Notes: generated from the sequence alone by a model not told the origin. A DNA stretch of 64,000 nt from Auriscalpium vulgare (GCA_019915015.1 JAHBBC010000020.1:868001-932000); one strand, 5' to 3'. Positions 47,747 to 61,469 are shown, counted from the stretch's first letter. Numbers and translations are program-made.

Positions 47747-50700
47747 TCAATTTTCATTATTATGGATAGGTCTCATGAACCCAGTGAGCAGCCATCCCAT
47801 CACCCAATCTTTAACATCCGCACCCTTCAGGACTTCAGCTGCTCTCAGCGCACCCGAGATATGGACGGCCTTATCTGTACTCCACTCGACGGAGTCAGAC
47901 ATATTACTGAAGAAATCCATCAGCTTCAGCGCCGGAATCTTCTCCAGGGCCTTCGAATCGGAGGCCAAGTGCTTTTGGGCTTCCGTCAGCTTCGCTAGCC
48001 AGTCTGAATACGGCACGACCTCGGCGTGCAAGAGAGTGGCGGCGGCGCGACTGAACACGCTCCAGGGAACGGGGGACGGATGCACGATGTGGAGGACGGG
48101 CTCGAGGCTGCCAAGCATTTCCAGCAGACTAGCCGCCACCACATCCACGGGCACCCACGATATCGTCTGTAGGGACCCGCGTCCGAGGGTGAGCGCGCGT
48201 ATGCGCTAGTGAAACATCTGCTTACCTCGTCTCTCTGTGGGACACAGCCCAGCGTTTGCGATGAGCGCAACATCGCAGCAACCCACTCGTTCTCGCTCCA
48301 CATACCCCTCACGCGGTCGCCAGATAATTGCCCTACCCGTACGACGGTAGTGCGCAGAGAAGCTGTCTCCTTGGCCTGCAGGAGAATGGTCTCCGCGACC
48401 CATTTGCTCTCACCGTACCCAGTCCCGATGGCGACCGATGGGTCAATAAGAGCCTCTTCTGCGATATACATTGGCTTGTCTTGGCCTGGGCAATCATCTG
48501 ATTAGCGGAAGCGCTATGGTCGACACGCTTTGGCTCACCGGAGACGACTGCTATGGAACTCGTGAATAAGATTGAGGGAGGGGTATCATGCGGGGAGCTG
48601 AGCGCCACGTCGATGACATTACGGACGCCCGCAATCAGTGGCTCGAACGATGCTAGGCTGACGTTGAAGTCCACTCGCCACGCTGATGTCTATTCAGCGC
48701 AGCAGCGCAGGATTGGAGACATGTACTCACCATTATGGACAATGCGAGTGATGCTTTCCCGCACATCGCGATAGACTGCCTCCGTCAACCCTAGGTTCGA
48801 AGCGGCCAGATCCGCTTCCAGGAGTCTCAAAGTCGGAGAGGACAGCAACGCATCGTCTAATCCCCACTTCGAAAACGCTTCCCGTTGGCGGAGGCCGAGA
48901 TCTTTAGGCCCGATTCTGTTGACGGCGATGACTTTCACGACGGAAGGTTTTGAGAGTAGCTGCGCTAGCAGATGGCAGCCCAGGCGCCCTGTCGTCCCTG
49001 TGATGAGAACGACCTCTCCTGCGTCCCGAGGGTTTACAGGATTGGGAGTGTGACGGGGGAAGTCGGCGCTGTATTTTTTGACGAGCGCAGCCATGAGCTG
49101 CTCCTTCGCTTTGCGCACTGTGGCTTCCGGGCTTCCACTCCCGAGAAGAGTGTTCAGGACGAAATTGGAAAGAGAAGTAATCGTCGGGTGCTCGTATACA
49201 AAGTTGTTTGGCAGAGTTGTGGTAGGGAAGTTCGTTGTTTGGCGCAGGGCGTGCATAATAGCGTTGCGGATGAATGTTGCCTTCAGACTGCAGCGGGGGC
49301 GACATCAGCATATAAGGGACAACGAACGAGGGATGTCTGACCTGTCGCATCCAGCCAGGAAGAGGTCGCCCTCGTCGCCGATATCCGACTTCAGGACACT
49401 TCCAACGAATGCACGCAGGAACGAACGCGTTTCCGCCTCGTTCCATGTCTTTGGCGGCACGATGTCTGTCTGCGACGCGGTCTGGACAGCCGTGTACAAA
49501 GCGTCGATCTCTGGCTCGTAAGACCGGAGAACGGCTGGCCGCCTAGGTGTTCCCTTCGCTGTGTACTCGAAGGGCTTGCTGGGAATGCTGACGATGATCA
49601 TCTAGCCAAAGCGCGTAAGCACGTTACCAGGTTCGCGCAGTCAAGTAAATCAACCTCTTTGAAGAGCCTCGAATGTGCTGGGGCATACTCGTTCAATTTT
49701 TCAACAGTCGGCCTGGCAATGTCGTGTGAGGCCGATGCACGTCGCTTACAAGAAACCACGCACCAGATCATGTTTCTAAATTCCGAGAGCTTGACTTCAT
49801 TCTCTGGATCGAACGCATAGGCGGGCGCCGGCTGTATCAACACGCCGTTCTGGAAGTGTCCACGGCCGAACATAATGGCGCAAGATATACGTGGATCACG
49901 CGTAAGGATTGACTCTGCACGATGAATCTCAGCTTGGACGAGCTCGTAAATGCTATATCAATACCTAGTGGGACAGGGTTGGTCTATTTGATATTCGATG
50001 TGAGTGTCACGATATCTTTCGGATAGAAATGTACCTTTTCACCATTGGAAAGCATGATCTGGTCATCCACCCTTCCATAAACCGTCCACAGAGTGTGATC
50101 CTGCGGAAGGCGGTGGAGCAAATCGTTGGTTCGGTACCCTTGTCGACCGTCAGCGGTCACATAATTAATGATACACGGCACATTTGTCGGCGTTGACTGT
50201 CGGCGTTGACTTTGTGAGCGAACATCAGACGGTTTCCGAATACGATTGAGACACACCACTATGACAGGTTCAAAGAGCTCATCCGAACCTTCTTGAGGGA
50301 TCATCTCGAAGTCCACATTAGGTGCGAGTGGGAAGTAGTTCCAGTGTTGCATGTTTGGAATCTGTTTAGGCAGGAATGTGTTCATGCATCCAGCCTCAGT
50401 GCTAGCCAAAATGTCAGGGAGAAAACAAGAGCTAGACAGTGACTTCAAACCTGCCAAATAAGGCGAACATGCGAACACCCTCCTGGATGAGTCGGTCACC
50501 AATGGCTTTATTCACAGGAGCCCCTCCGTACAACTAGAAATTCATGAAGTTTAGTATGGGAACGGCAAGTGAACAAAAAACTCACAAGGCCACGGAAGCC
50601 CAGAAGCTTCGGCAAATTTACATGGTCTTGCGACCAGGCCTGCCAATACTATGTGAGCTACATATATGCGAGTTACGAGGTGCGTACCTCGATGAATGAC

Positions 50701-51842
50701 GGAACAGTGTACATGTAGTCGCACTTCGTTTGAAGAGCATCCTCGAGGCAACGTTCGGGAGTTGGCAGAACCGGTGGAGATGACGGAGGAAAGACAGCTA
50801 GTATCATCCCAGCCGAGGCCTGGAAACGGTGTCACGGTCAGGATGGACACAGTCAGGCGTGAGGGATAGAAACTGACCGCCATGAAAATCGAGGCCACCC
50901 CCATTACATCTGTAGCAATCATCAACTACAATGCGCTTCTACGCGCAGCAAAAGCGTACGAAATAAGGGAGTGGCATGCACGGCGAAGATGGCGCCGGTA
51001 AGATTCGCCTGCCCGAAGACTGTGCGAGCGCCCCTCAGTGCGGATTCCTGTCAGACGACTGTAACGCACAAGGGTTCTTCGAATGCTGCAGCGCCGTGCG
51101 GTTCGTGAACGGAATCACTTTAGGAAACGCAGTCGAGCCTGCACACGACTGAGACCAATATTCCAGAGAAGAGATATATCGTACCTGAAGAGTGAATCAA
51201 GATCAATTCATCATCCATGCCTCGGCGCTTGACCTCAATAGAGGGATCCGCGTCGGGATGGCCGTCGGCGACGTCCCTAAATTGAATCATTGGTAGAAGC
51301 TCGATGGCGACGTGCTCCAGCATCAAAAGATCGACGACTTGGGACGCGAGCTGCTGCATTGCGGCATCAGGGCTGACGAAGAGCTGAATGACATGACTGC
51401 TGCGAATGAGGTGCGCAACAGCGATGGGCGAATTGCGCGGCGAGATCGGGAAGGCGACCAAGCCGAGTCTCAGCGCTCCAAAGACTGCCGCGAAGTAGCT
51501 GAGAGTGTCTTTTCTGGGGCATCAGTATCGCCGACCGTCACAGGCACGAAACAGCTCACCGGCTTGGGCGAGTATTCCAATAGTAGGGCCCCTTGTCGGA
51601 GGTCTCAGGCCTTCCTGCGATGCATACTGGTCCTGCAAGCGCATAAAATGTTGCTTGACTATTGACGCAGAGCGTACGACTATCCTATCGGTCTCCGCGC
51701 AAGTCACCGTCCTGACACAGCTGCCATCCCAAAAGATATAGAAAGGATACTCGGCGTTGTGCGTCGCATTATATTCGAGCAGCTGTGGAATGGTCGGGTT
51801 CCCGTCCAGAGGAGGGAGGCTGAACTTGGCGGGGTCCTTCAT
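47747..51842 (-). CDS. Adenylate-forming reductase 3 (A-T-R)
   Basis: Full-length NRPS-like reductase starting MKDPAKFSLPPLDGNPTIPQ. A domain: YIFWDGSCVRTVTCAETDRI, LIHSSG-STAFPKVIPFTN, HATPLFHVMGVASIFMA, a STEAGC stretch, GYRTNDLLHRLP and VYGRVDDQIMLSNGEKV (intact where AFR2 is broken). Carrier: GDLFLAGCD-SLKATF, with the serine codon split by an intron. Reductase: LITGTTGRLGCHLLAQLL and GYGESKWVAE. It ends TGFMRPIHNNEN-stop. No frame break is seen after splicing about fifteen introns. Product: an aldehyde (or alcohol) from an unidentified acid. It is the near paralogue of AFR4, and the block with its neighbours is a tandem duplicate. Transposon material starts only 34 bp beyond the stop codon, so its 3' UTR and terminator are probably altered. 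Confidence 0.9.
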
Positions 51843-52324
51843 GGTTGGCAGCAGATCCAGGATGTGCCGGAACCGATATGCATCGTATACTTATCAGCAT
51901 GTACGCCTGGCATTTCGTCATGAAGGTGGGAACGGAAGGTCTGACCCCAGAACAAGACACGCGCTGAGTCGATATGATCGTAGTGCATGGTGGTGTCGGC
52001 GATGTTACTTACGAGGCTTATGGCAAGGATCAGTCATCTGCTGATGATCTCCCTGTAAATCTGCGCCGGCATGAGTTGGTCAGACGCTGAGTTGAGTTGG
52101 GGCCTGTGGCCTGAACGTTCTTGAGGTTCGTCTCAGAGTCAGTAACAGAGCCCGGTCGGAGAAGTCCGGTATGCCGGCGCCGGCGCCGACTCGGCGCCGC
52201 TTCTATGCACGTGGCGGCAACGGTGGCGTATTTCGAGCCCTCAAACATTAATATTCGGGCAAATCGATATGGCTATTTTCCGCTTGACAAATCTACCTGG
52301 ACAAACCTAGACGAACGAGAGTTG

Positions 52325-53638
52325 TCACGAAATCTCGCAAGGCGCGGCCTTTAGGATTCCATCCGACTCGTTGGATGCTACTACCTTTCCAGCCGACCCG
52401 CCGTACATTCCCTCTGAGTCGAGGGCAGTGCGCGCGCCTTCGTTCAACTGGTCAATGTGCACCGTGACCTCCAGCGGACCCATGCCAAACTCCGAAGGCC
52501 TTGTCTGGCCCTGGGAACCTGGATGCAAGGCCGATGATAAGGACATCTCCCTCATGCCCAGCCGCATGATGACCATATAAAAGGCGATGGATATGACCGG
52601 AGTAATCTGCACGGCAAGCTCAGCGGTGCCACGAGCCATATACAGAAGAACTCGCCATGTCTAGGATTATGTACTGTCCATTCCACTCCGCCACAAAGCA
52701 GATGATCAAGGCAAGCAATGTTGCGGAGTAGATGACGGCCGCATCTAGCATGATCTTGGCGACGGGTAGGAGGGAAGGGCCCATCTTGTAATGCCTGGTC
52801 CGCATAGTTGAGCGCCAGATACGAGATGTGAGGAGGACTGAACCGTGATAAATGTGTTGAACTCCCCAGCGCTGGGAAGGAGATACTCACTCGTGGCTAT
52901 GAAATTCGTAGACAAAGTCAAGGACAAAAATGCCGTAATCCAGCGCGACGCAACTCCGACGTAATCCCCCGTTAAGGGGTCTGTTCGTGAGCAGCTATAA
53001 ATGCCCCCAACACCGGCAGCTAGACCCTACATGGTGAGCCAGCGGCTATCACAAACAGCTAGAAGACTTACCGGCCGCACCAAACCACGACGATACAGGG
53101 AGTGCAATGACCCAAATAGATTGCCAGACGATATAGCAGCGGTAGATCTCAAATGTCCATTTGTGTAAGGTACAAGACGTTCCCTGATTATGCGACTCAC
53201 GATAATCGCATCCCCGGTCAGCGTTTGGAACATGTATAAGGTGTTCTTGAAAAGCCACGTAAAATCGGAGACGTCGCCGAACCATGCTGACGATCCTAAG
53301 CCAATATAATTTTGCCTGTAAATCAATCCCTCCCTGGCGCGGTAGATGTTAACACCGATGTGCTAGCACCGACAGTTGAGTGAGTACTGCGAGCGAAAGA
53401 AGGGCCATGGCGCTCACAATGGTGCTAAGGAAGAGCAGCAACGATGCCACGAATACCATGACACAGTTCACGCCTCTCCGTAGTCGTAGCAAGATCCACA
53501 TTGTAGCACCGAACATGAACACCGAGAAGCCTGCTATCGCGTGAGTGAAATACTTCAGGACGTGCGTCGAGACTCACCATATAGAAGAGCCTCCACTGCA
53601 GTGGAAATTAGCGACACATTGTCGAGAGAGATATTCAT
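52325..53638 (-). CDS. Seven-helix integral membrane protein, copy a
   Basis: Starts MNISLDNVSLISTAVEALLY and ends LKAAPCEIS. Helical exons are recognisable by their match to copy b at 59881-61170: SSAWFGDVSDFTWLFKNTLY with FQTLTGDAII, the region around TLSTNFIATS, GPSLLPVAKIMLDAAVIYSA and ITPVISIAFYMVIMRLGMRE. A soluble tail follows. This seven-helix pattern, with an LTGDA motif after the third helix, is a large uncharacterised family in Agaricomycetes; no substrate or ligand is known to me. The intron 52607-52656 has a GC donor (ATG/GCGAGT). It lies between AFR3 and a decayed hydrolase fragment, all on the minus strand. Confidence 0.7.
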
Positions 53639-53939
53639 GGCGACGGAACATACAGTATAGATGAGAGTGAGAAGGCCAACTGTAAGTATAGATAGCAAAT
53701 CGGTGTCACCGTTGCCAGACGTACCAAAATATCTTGCTCCGCCACCAAGTGATGCACTTCTTACCCAGCGCTAGCAACTGCTATCGTCGCCATGGGATAT
53801 TGCAACGTCAAAGGCATGTCCTGGGAAACGGCGATATTCCGGACGGCATCTCAAAAACGGATATACGCAGACTCGGAGCAAGAAACGTAAGGCGGGGACT
53901 CCACAAACGGGCTATCGTGATCGCATACTGTCGATACCG

Positions 53940-55106
53940 TAAATCGGGACGGCATGTGTACGGCCTGCGAAGTTTGCAGAGAAGCACTGCGTAAGATGCC
54001 GACGGCTCCTGCGCCGGAAGTTACGAAAAGATTACGATCGATCGCCTACCAGGACTTGGGCACGCAGTCGTGGTGGCACTGGCAGCGACGCCGCCTGCTT
54101 CCAGCTCGCCATGCTCCCGCATAGGCACGATACCATTGGAACTGTGGCGTCAAAGCTCATCGCATGTGAGGAGGTTTTGATGGACTGGGGCCCCGCGAAA
54201 CGTTCTCTGTCGAGTGCCGAAGATCCAAATAGCGCACAGTTGTTGACCTTGGATATCATACAGAGCGGCAGCACAGTTTCGGCTATATGTCTAGTGGTTC
54301 CCTCATTAGATGCGCCCAAATTAATTAAAACATTCCGAGGCGGCAACCACCGAGGACAAAGCGTACCGCTGGGTGGTCGCGTACGACAGCTCACGAGCGG
54401 AAGCTTGAGCAGCTCGTTCGACGGGTATAGCAGTACCTGGTGCGCAATCTGTCTGTCCTCGCCGCCCTCCGTGCGTAGAATACCGTCTCTGCGATCTTGT
54501 GGGCCGAATGACATGTTGAGGCCCTTTCCATGGGAGGGTACGCTGGTGCCTGGACATGGAGCGCGCCTTGGTTGTTGCGCTTGGCGCTTGAGTGAATTTT
54601 GGAAGTAGTTGCACGCTGGGAGGTACCGGGCCTGCGGGGCGCATCCCATCTCATCCTATCATATCCTGGCTGCTCGTTAGCCGCCGAAGACCAGTACATA
54701 ACGGGACGCACCCAAGAATGTCCCGTCACTACCTCGTCCGCCCATTATCTGCCCATCTCCTTCATGACTGGCTCCCTTCAGGACCTTCCCGTCGGAATAG
54801 CCGGGAAAGGTTGAATGTCCGCGAGTTATGTCGCAGCGTCGGGCTTCATTGGAGGACGAAGGGGACGAAGATATGGCCAGGGTCGGTATTGCCGTCGAGG
54901 AAGTCCTTGATCAACGTGCAGACCTTGCGGGCATGGCCGTCCACAGACCGTCACGATACCGAATGCCTCGTCATATAGTCAGCCTTTCGCAGGGCTATGC
55001 CTGATTTATCCGCATAGCGATCGCTGTTGACCTTGTCGAACTTTGCTTGCCCAGTTTGTCGATAAACGATTCTTCAGGCTCGTGTTGCGCGTAAGAGTCC
55101 GGCATA
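53940..55106 (-). pseudogene. Decayed alpha/beta hydrolase fragment, copy a
   Basis: Shattered paralogue of the hydrolase at 30653-34177. The N-terminal coding start is still visible near 55106 (GCCGGACTCTTACGCG against the intact gene's MPNSLTRN region). Then comes a jump to the insert of the core: LRTEGGEDRQIAHQVLLYPS, then NELLKLPLVS, against GEDIEIAQQIQLYAPNGLLK in the intact gene. The serine nucleophile region is missing and frames are broken by several stops. The block next to it, 53940-54280, matches 61480-61830. Confidence 0.65.
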
Positions 55107-55258
55107 ATTCAGAAGTCGCGGGATATCTGAAGGATTTTGGATGCAACGGCAAGAAACTTCAAGTCAAGGGAGTCCTCTGCTCAGTCCGTGCTGATGTCAT
55201 GCAAAGCTTACCCCGATTCCCTCACGTGATACTTGTACAATTTATGATACACTTGATT

Positions 55259-58200
55259 CTAGACCTCGATTGGCTTCAAAAAACCTGTGCGCAGCCATTC
55301 CTTCACCCAATTTTCAACATCAACATCTTTCAGGACTTCAGCCGACCTCAGCGCGTCCGAAATATCGACGGCCTTGTTCGTGCTCCACTCGACGGCCCGG
55401 GGTTCAGGCATATTATTGAAGAAATCCATCAGCTTCAGCGCCGGAATCTCCTCCAGGGCCTTCGAATCGGAGGCCAAGTGCTTATGGGCTTCTGTCAGCT
55501 TCGCTAGCCAGTCTGAATACGGCACGACCTCGGCGTGCAAGAGAGTGGCGGCGGCGCGACTGAACACGCTCCAGTGAACGGGGCGCGGGTGCACAATGTG
55601 AAGGACGGGCTCGCGGCTGCCAAGCATTTCCAGCAGACTAGCACCCGCCACATCCACGGGCACCCACGATATCGTCTGTATGAACCCACGTCTGAGGGTG
55701 AGCGCGCGTATACGCCTGCGAAACGTTTGCTTACCTCGTCTCTCTCTGGGACACAGCCCAGCGCTTGCGATGAGCGCAACATCGCAGCGACCCACTCCTT
55801 CTCGCTCCACATACCCCTCGCGCGATCACCAGATAGCTGCCCAACCCGAACGATGGTCGTGCGGAGATTAGCAGCCTTCTTGGCTTGCAGGAGGATGCTC
55901 TCGGCCACCCATTTGCTCTCACCGTACCCTGTCCCGATGGCCACCGACGGGTCAAGAAGAGCTTCCTCTGGGATATGCAGTGGCTTGTTTTGGCCTGAAA
56001 TTCATCAACAGACCGCAATCATCAGCGTTGCGATGCTTCTGCTCACCGGGAACGACCGATATTGAGCCCGTGAACAAGATCGGGGGAGGGGAGTCGTGCG
56101 GGGAGCTTAGCGCCATGTCGATGAGATTGCGGACGCCCGCAATCAGTGGCTCGAAGGACGCGAGGCTGACGTTGAAGTCCACGCGCCACGCTGATGTCTA
56201 ATCAGCGCCCCGCCGTAGTAACCGCAGAATTTGTACTCACCATTATGGATAATGCTGGTAACGCTGTCCTGCACATCACGATAGTCCTCCTCCGACAACC
56301 CTAGGCTTCGAGCGCCAACATCTGCTCCAATGAGCCTCAAAATAGGAGAGGACACCAGCGAGTCGTCTAATCCCCACTTCGAAAATGCCTCTCGTTGATG
56401 AAGGTTGACGTCTGCCTGCCCGACTCTATTGACCGCGATGACTTTCGCGACGGAGGGTTTCGAGAGCAGCTGCGCCAGCAGATGACAGCCCAGGCGTCCT
56501 GTAGTCCCTGTGATGAGAACGACTTCTCCTGCGTCCCGAGGTTTGATCGAATTAGGAGTGTGACGGGGGAAGTTGGCGCTGTATTTCTTGACGAGTGCCA
56601 CCATGAGCTGTTCCTTCGCTTTGCGCACTGCGGCTTCCGGGATGCCACTCCTGAGAAGAGTGTTCAGGATGAAATTGGAAAGAGAAGAGATCGTCGGGTG
56701 CTCGTAGACGAAATTGTTTGGCAGAGTCGTGGTAGGGAAGTTCGTTGTTTGGCGCAGGGCGTACATTATCGCGTTGCGGATGAAAGTCGCCTTCAGACTG
56801 CATCGAAAGCTACATCAGCATCAAACGGACAACGAACGAGGGACGTCTGACCTGTCGCATCCCGCCAGGAAGAGGTCGTCCTCGTCGCCGATATCCGACC
56901 TCAGGACGCTTCCAACTACCAAACGCAAGAACGAACGCGTTTCCGCCTGGTTCCATGTCCCTGGCGGCACGATGTCTGTCTGCGAGGCGTTCTGGACAGC
57001 CGCGTACAATGCTTCGATCTCTGGCTCGTATGTACGGAGAACGGCTGGCCGCCTAGGTGTTCCCTTCGCTGTGTATTCGAAGGGCTTGCTGGGCTTGCTG
57101 ACAAGGATCATCTGGTCCCAGCGCATAAGCACTCTAGCAAACACTCCCAACTCATGTCAATCTACCTCTTTGAACAGCCTCGAATGTGCCGGGGCGTACT
57201 CGTTCAATTTTACAACAGTCGGCCTGCAATGCGATTTGAGACCCGCACACAGCGCTAGAGAGGCAAGACACCACGCACCAGATCAAGTTCCTGAATTCCG
57301 AGAGCATGCTTTCATTCTCGGGATCAAATGCAAAAGCGGGCGTCGGTTGGATCAAGACGCCGTTCTGGAAGTGTCCGCGGCCGAACATCAAGGCGCAAGA
57401 TATATGCGGGTCGCGCGCGAAAATCGTCTCTGCAAGATCGTTGTAAGCTCTGACGGCCACGCGAATGTTTGCCCGTACCTAGAGGAACCGGGTTCGTCTG
57501 CTCGTCGGGGCGTGATTAGTAGAATGATATGTGTGACAGGACGGGCATGTACCTTTTCGCCATTAGAAAGCATGATTTGCTCGTCCACCCTTCCGTACAC
57601 TCTCCACAGGTTGTGATCCTGAGGAAGACGGTGGAGTATATCGCCCGTCCGATACCCTCGTCGACCATCAGTCCTCTCGTAATTAATGACGCATGGCATA
57701 TACGTCGGCGTCGCCTTGTGCGCCTGTGAGCAAAAATCCAGTGGTCTTTGGATTTAGGACGCACCATTATGACAGGTTCGAAGAGCTCATCTGAACCTTC
57801 TTGGGGGATCATGTCGAACTCCACATGAGACGCGAGTGGGAAATAGTTCCAGTGTTGGATGTTTGGGATCTCAGCAGGTATGAATGCGGATAAGCACCCT
57901 CCCTCGGTGCTGGCGAAAGGATCAGTGAGAAACGTGGGCAAAGAATGGAGCGACACACCTGCCAAACAAAGAGAACAAGCGAACTCCCTCCTTGATGAGT
58001 CCGTCGCCTATGGTTTTGTTCAAAGGAGCGCCTGAGTACAGCTGGATGGGCGTGAGATTATGACGAGGGTAGGGAAACAAAAGGCTCACAAACCCACGTA
58101 AACTGAGAAGCTTCGGTAGATTCGTAGCGTCTTGGGACCACGCCTACCCATACGATAGTAAGCTGTGAGGCTGGATCTGTACGGGCTATGACGTGCGTAC

Positions 58201-59360
58201 CTCTATAAATGACGGAACAGCGTACATGTACTCGCACTTCGCTCTGAGAGCGTCCTCGAGGCAACGTTCGGGAGTCAGCTGAACAGGAGGAGTGGACGGA
58301 GGAAACACAGCTAGTATGATCCCGGCAGAGGCCTGGAAACGTCGCGGTCAGAATGGCTACAGTCAATATCATACGACAAGACCTGACCGCCATGAAGACC
58401 GTGACTATCCCCATTATATCTGCAGTAGTAAAGTCGTCAATTCAAACTCCACTCACCCTGTACACTGTAAGCGCCGTACGAAATATGGGAGTGGCATGCA
58501 CGGAGAAGATGACGCCAGTAAGATTGACTTGCCCAGAAACTGCTGGCACCCGTTAATGTGCATTGATGTGATATGACGGGTGGCGTACAAGGGATCTTGG
58601 AATGCTGCAGCACCATGCGGTTCGTGAGCGGGATAATTTTCGGAAATGCTGTCGAGCCTGCAAACTGGTGAGGCCGTCACCCGAGAGAAGAAGGGAACAT
58701 GGCTACCCGAAGAGTGTAGCAAAATCAAGTCATCCTCCAAGGATCCCTTCTTGATTTCGATGGACTCCGGGTCGGTACTTCCGTCGGCGACGTCCACGAA
58801 TTGAATGACCGGTAGGAGCTCGATGGCGACGTCCTTCATCAAAAGATCGATGACTTGGGACGCGAGCTGCTGCATTGCGGCGTCAGGGCTGACGAAGAGC
58901 TGAATGACATGACTGCTGCGAATGAGGTGTGCAACAGCGATGGGGGAGTTGCGCGGGGAAATCGGGAAGGCGACCAAGCCGAGTCTCAGCGCTCCAAATA
59001 ATGTCGCGAAGTAGCTGATAGTGTCTTATCTAGGGTATCAGTGACGCCAACCGTCGCAGGCACGACGGGCCACTCACCGGCTTGGGCGAGTATTCCAATA
59101 GTAGGGCCCCTTGTCGGAGGTCTCAGGGCTTCCTGCAATGCATACTGTTCCTGCAAGCGCGTGAAATGTTGCTTGACTATTGACGCAGAGCGTAGGACGA
59201 TCCTATAGACCTCCGCGTAAGTCACCGTCCTGATGGAACTGCCATCCCAAAAGATATAAAAAGGATATTCGGAGTTGTGCGTCGCATTGTATTCGAGCAG
59301 CTGGGAAATGTTTGGATTCCCATCTAGCGGAGGGAGGCTGAACGTTGCGGGGTCCTTCAT
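55259..59360 (-). CDS. Adenylate-forming reductase 4 (A-T-R)
   Basis: Full-length paralogue of AFR3, starting MKDPATFSLPPLDGNPNISQ. An in-frame ATG further upstream at 59417 would add 19 residues that AFR3 lacks, so I did not use it. A domain: YIFWDGSSIRTVTYAEVYRI, LLHSSG, a STEGGC stretch, GYRTGDILHRLP and VYGRVDEQIMLSNGEKV. Carrier: DDLFLAGCD-SLKATF. Reductase: LITGTTGRLGCHLLAQLL, NVSLASFEPLIAGVRN and GYGESKWVAE. It ends TGFLKPIEV-stop. Between carrier and reductase it agrees with AFR3 at about four of five residues by eye. All catalytic blocks and introns look intact. Substrate unknown; differences in the A-domain pocket between AFR3 and AFR4 could mean different acids. Confidence 0.9.
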
Positions 59361-59880
59361 GGCTGGCAGACTGGCAGGTGGGGACTCAGAGAGTGCTGAT
59401 TCATATGAGTTATGCACAACGTATATGGCCGCCTGAACATGTCGTCACTGAGAACGGTGGAGATAGAACGACAAGTAGGTTTGTTCCCGTCTGGGGAACG
59501 AAGGAAGACTCTCGTCAGCGAGGAAAGGCAAGAACCGCGTTGAGCCGGCGGGCGCAATGTTCCAACTTGAAATCTTCCGTACAGGCCGCGCATTCATCAG
59601 TCAATTCTGGAAGAAGATGTCGGCACCTCCGCCGACCAGATTTGTCTGACGCTGAGGTATGGGGCCTGGATATTGAGGCCGCATATTGTGGGAAAGGTAT
59701 TGGATAGGGTTAAGTACATACTAACCGGTCGTGGACTCGGAGTACAAAATAAATTGAACTCTCACGCTTAGTGCGTCGGGTTCCCGCGCCATCATGGGGA
59801 CGACGAGCAGCAGGATGTATAAGAATTAACCGAGTAGTACATCGATATTGACCGAACAGCAAAACTGGGCGAGGGAGGCC
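59361..59880. other. Intergenic, AFR4 promoter region
   Basis: About 520 bp between AFR4 and membrane protein copy b. No gene is recognised. The corresponding AFR3 interval is 51843-52324. Confidence 0.5.
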
Positions 59881-61170
59881 TCACGAACTCTCGCGAGACA
59901 CGACCTTCATGACTCCATGCGAATCATTGGATGCTGCCTTTCCAGTTCCATCTGAGCTCAGGGCAGCGCCTTCGGTCAGTCGTTCAATGTGTACCTCCAG
60001 CGGACGCATGGCGAACTCCGACTGCCTCGCCTGTCCCTGAGAGCCTGGATGCATGGTCGATGACAAGGACATCTCTCTCATGCCCAGTCTCATGATAACC
60101 ATGTAAAACGCTATTGATATGACCGGCGTAACCTGCGCAGCGAGGTCAGCGATGCACGACACAGGTAAAAAAAAAAAAGAACCCGCCATGTCCATGAAGA
60201 TATACTGCCCATTCCACTTCAAGACAAAGCATATTATCAGAGCGAGTAATACTGCGGAGTAGATAACGGCAGCATCCAGTATCATCTTTGCGACGGGAAG
60301 GAGGGAAGGGCCCATCTTGTAACGTTCTGTCCGTACCGATGAACGCCAGATACGAAATATAAGGAGTGCTGCATAATGATTAAGCCACAATATCACCGCA
60401 AGCCTGAGCTACTTACTTGTAGCAACGAAATTCGTAGACAAAGTCAGGGATAGAAATGCCGTGATCCAGCGCGACGCATCTCCCACATAATCCCCTGTCA
60501 AAGGGTCTGTCCTCGAGCAACTATACATGCTCCCGACACCGGCAGCTATACTCAACAGTGGGTGAGCCAGCATTCCCAAATAACGAAGAGACTTACCTGC
60601 TGCACCACACCACGACATCAGAGGGAGCGCAATGACCCAGATGGATTGCCAGACGACGTAGCACCGGTAAATCTTGAAAGGTCATCGGTTAAGGTACGAA
60701 ACGGTCGAGAATGGTGCAACTCACGATGATCGCATCGCCCGTCAGTGTTTGGAACATGTATAAGGAGTTCTTGAAGAGGTATGTAGCATTTGAAACGTCG
60801 CCAAACCATGCAGAGGATCCTCTGCCAAGATAGGTTTGCCTGTAGATCAATCCCTGCCTGGCGCGGTAGATCTGCAAGCCGATATGCTATCCGGTACCGA
60901 CAAGCGTGTGAGTACTGTGAGCTCGAGAGGGAGCAGGACACTCACCATGGTGCTGAAAAAGAATAGTAAGAGCGCCACAAATATCATAACAGGGTTAGCG
61001 CCCTTCCGCATCCGTAGCAAGATCCACATCGTGACACCGAACATAAACACGGAGAAGCCTATGGCCGCGTGAGGTAGATACTCTCAGAATGACATGCGGG
61101 GATGCTCACCATATAAAATCGCCTCCACCGCAGTGGCGATTAGCGACACGTTGTCAAGAGTAATGTTCAT
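59881..61170 (-). CDS. Seven-helix integral membrane protein, copy b
   Basis: Tandem paralogue of copy a. It starts MNITLDNVSLIATAVEAILY. Exons give GFSVFMFGVTMWILLRMRKG, HIGLQIYRARQGLIYRQTYL, WFGDVSNATYLFKNSLYMFQ, AGVGSMYSCSRTDPLTGDYV and TRWKMG-like helix six (RTERYKMGPSLLPVAKMILD). It ends MKVVSRESS. The intron 60133-60186 matches the GC-donor intron of copy a, but here the donor is ATG/GCGGGT and the intron holds a run of twelve T in the sense direction (twelve A on +, 60167-60178). That makes splicing less certain, and copy b may be weakened. Function unknown. Confidence 0.65.
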
Positions 61171-61469
61171 GGTGGCGGAAAATAAGATGAGCCCGACAAC
61201 GCCAACTATAAGTATACATGTCCAGTAGGTGTCGCCGTCGCCAGACGTACAGAAATATCCTGCTCCGCCACAGCGCTCCAAGTGATGCGAAGCGCTCGCA
61301 ACTGCTATCCTCGCCATAGGATATTGCAACGGCACAAGAACGTCCTGGGAAACGGCGATATTCTGGACGGCATCTCGAGAATCAATAAATAACGGATGTT
61401 CGCAGAGCAAGAAACGTAAGGCGGGGACTCCACAGGCAGCTTATCGTCTGTCGATACCGTAAACCGGGA

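Noticed and set aside
59361..59417. Alternative upstream start of AFR4 at 59417.
   Set aside because: AFR3 has no matching extension, and the ATG at 59360 aligns with the AFR3 start.
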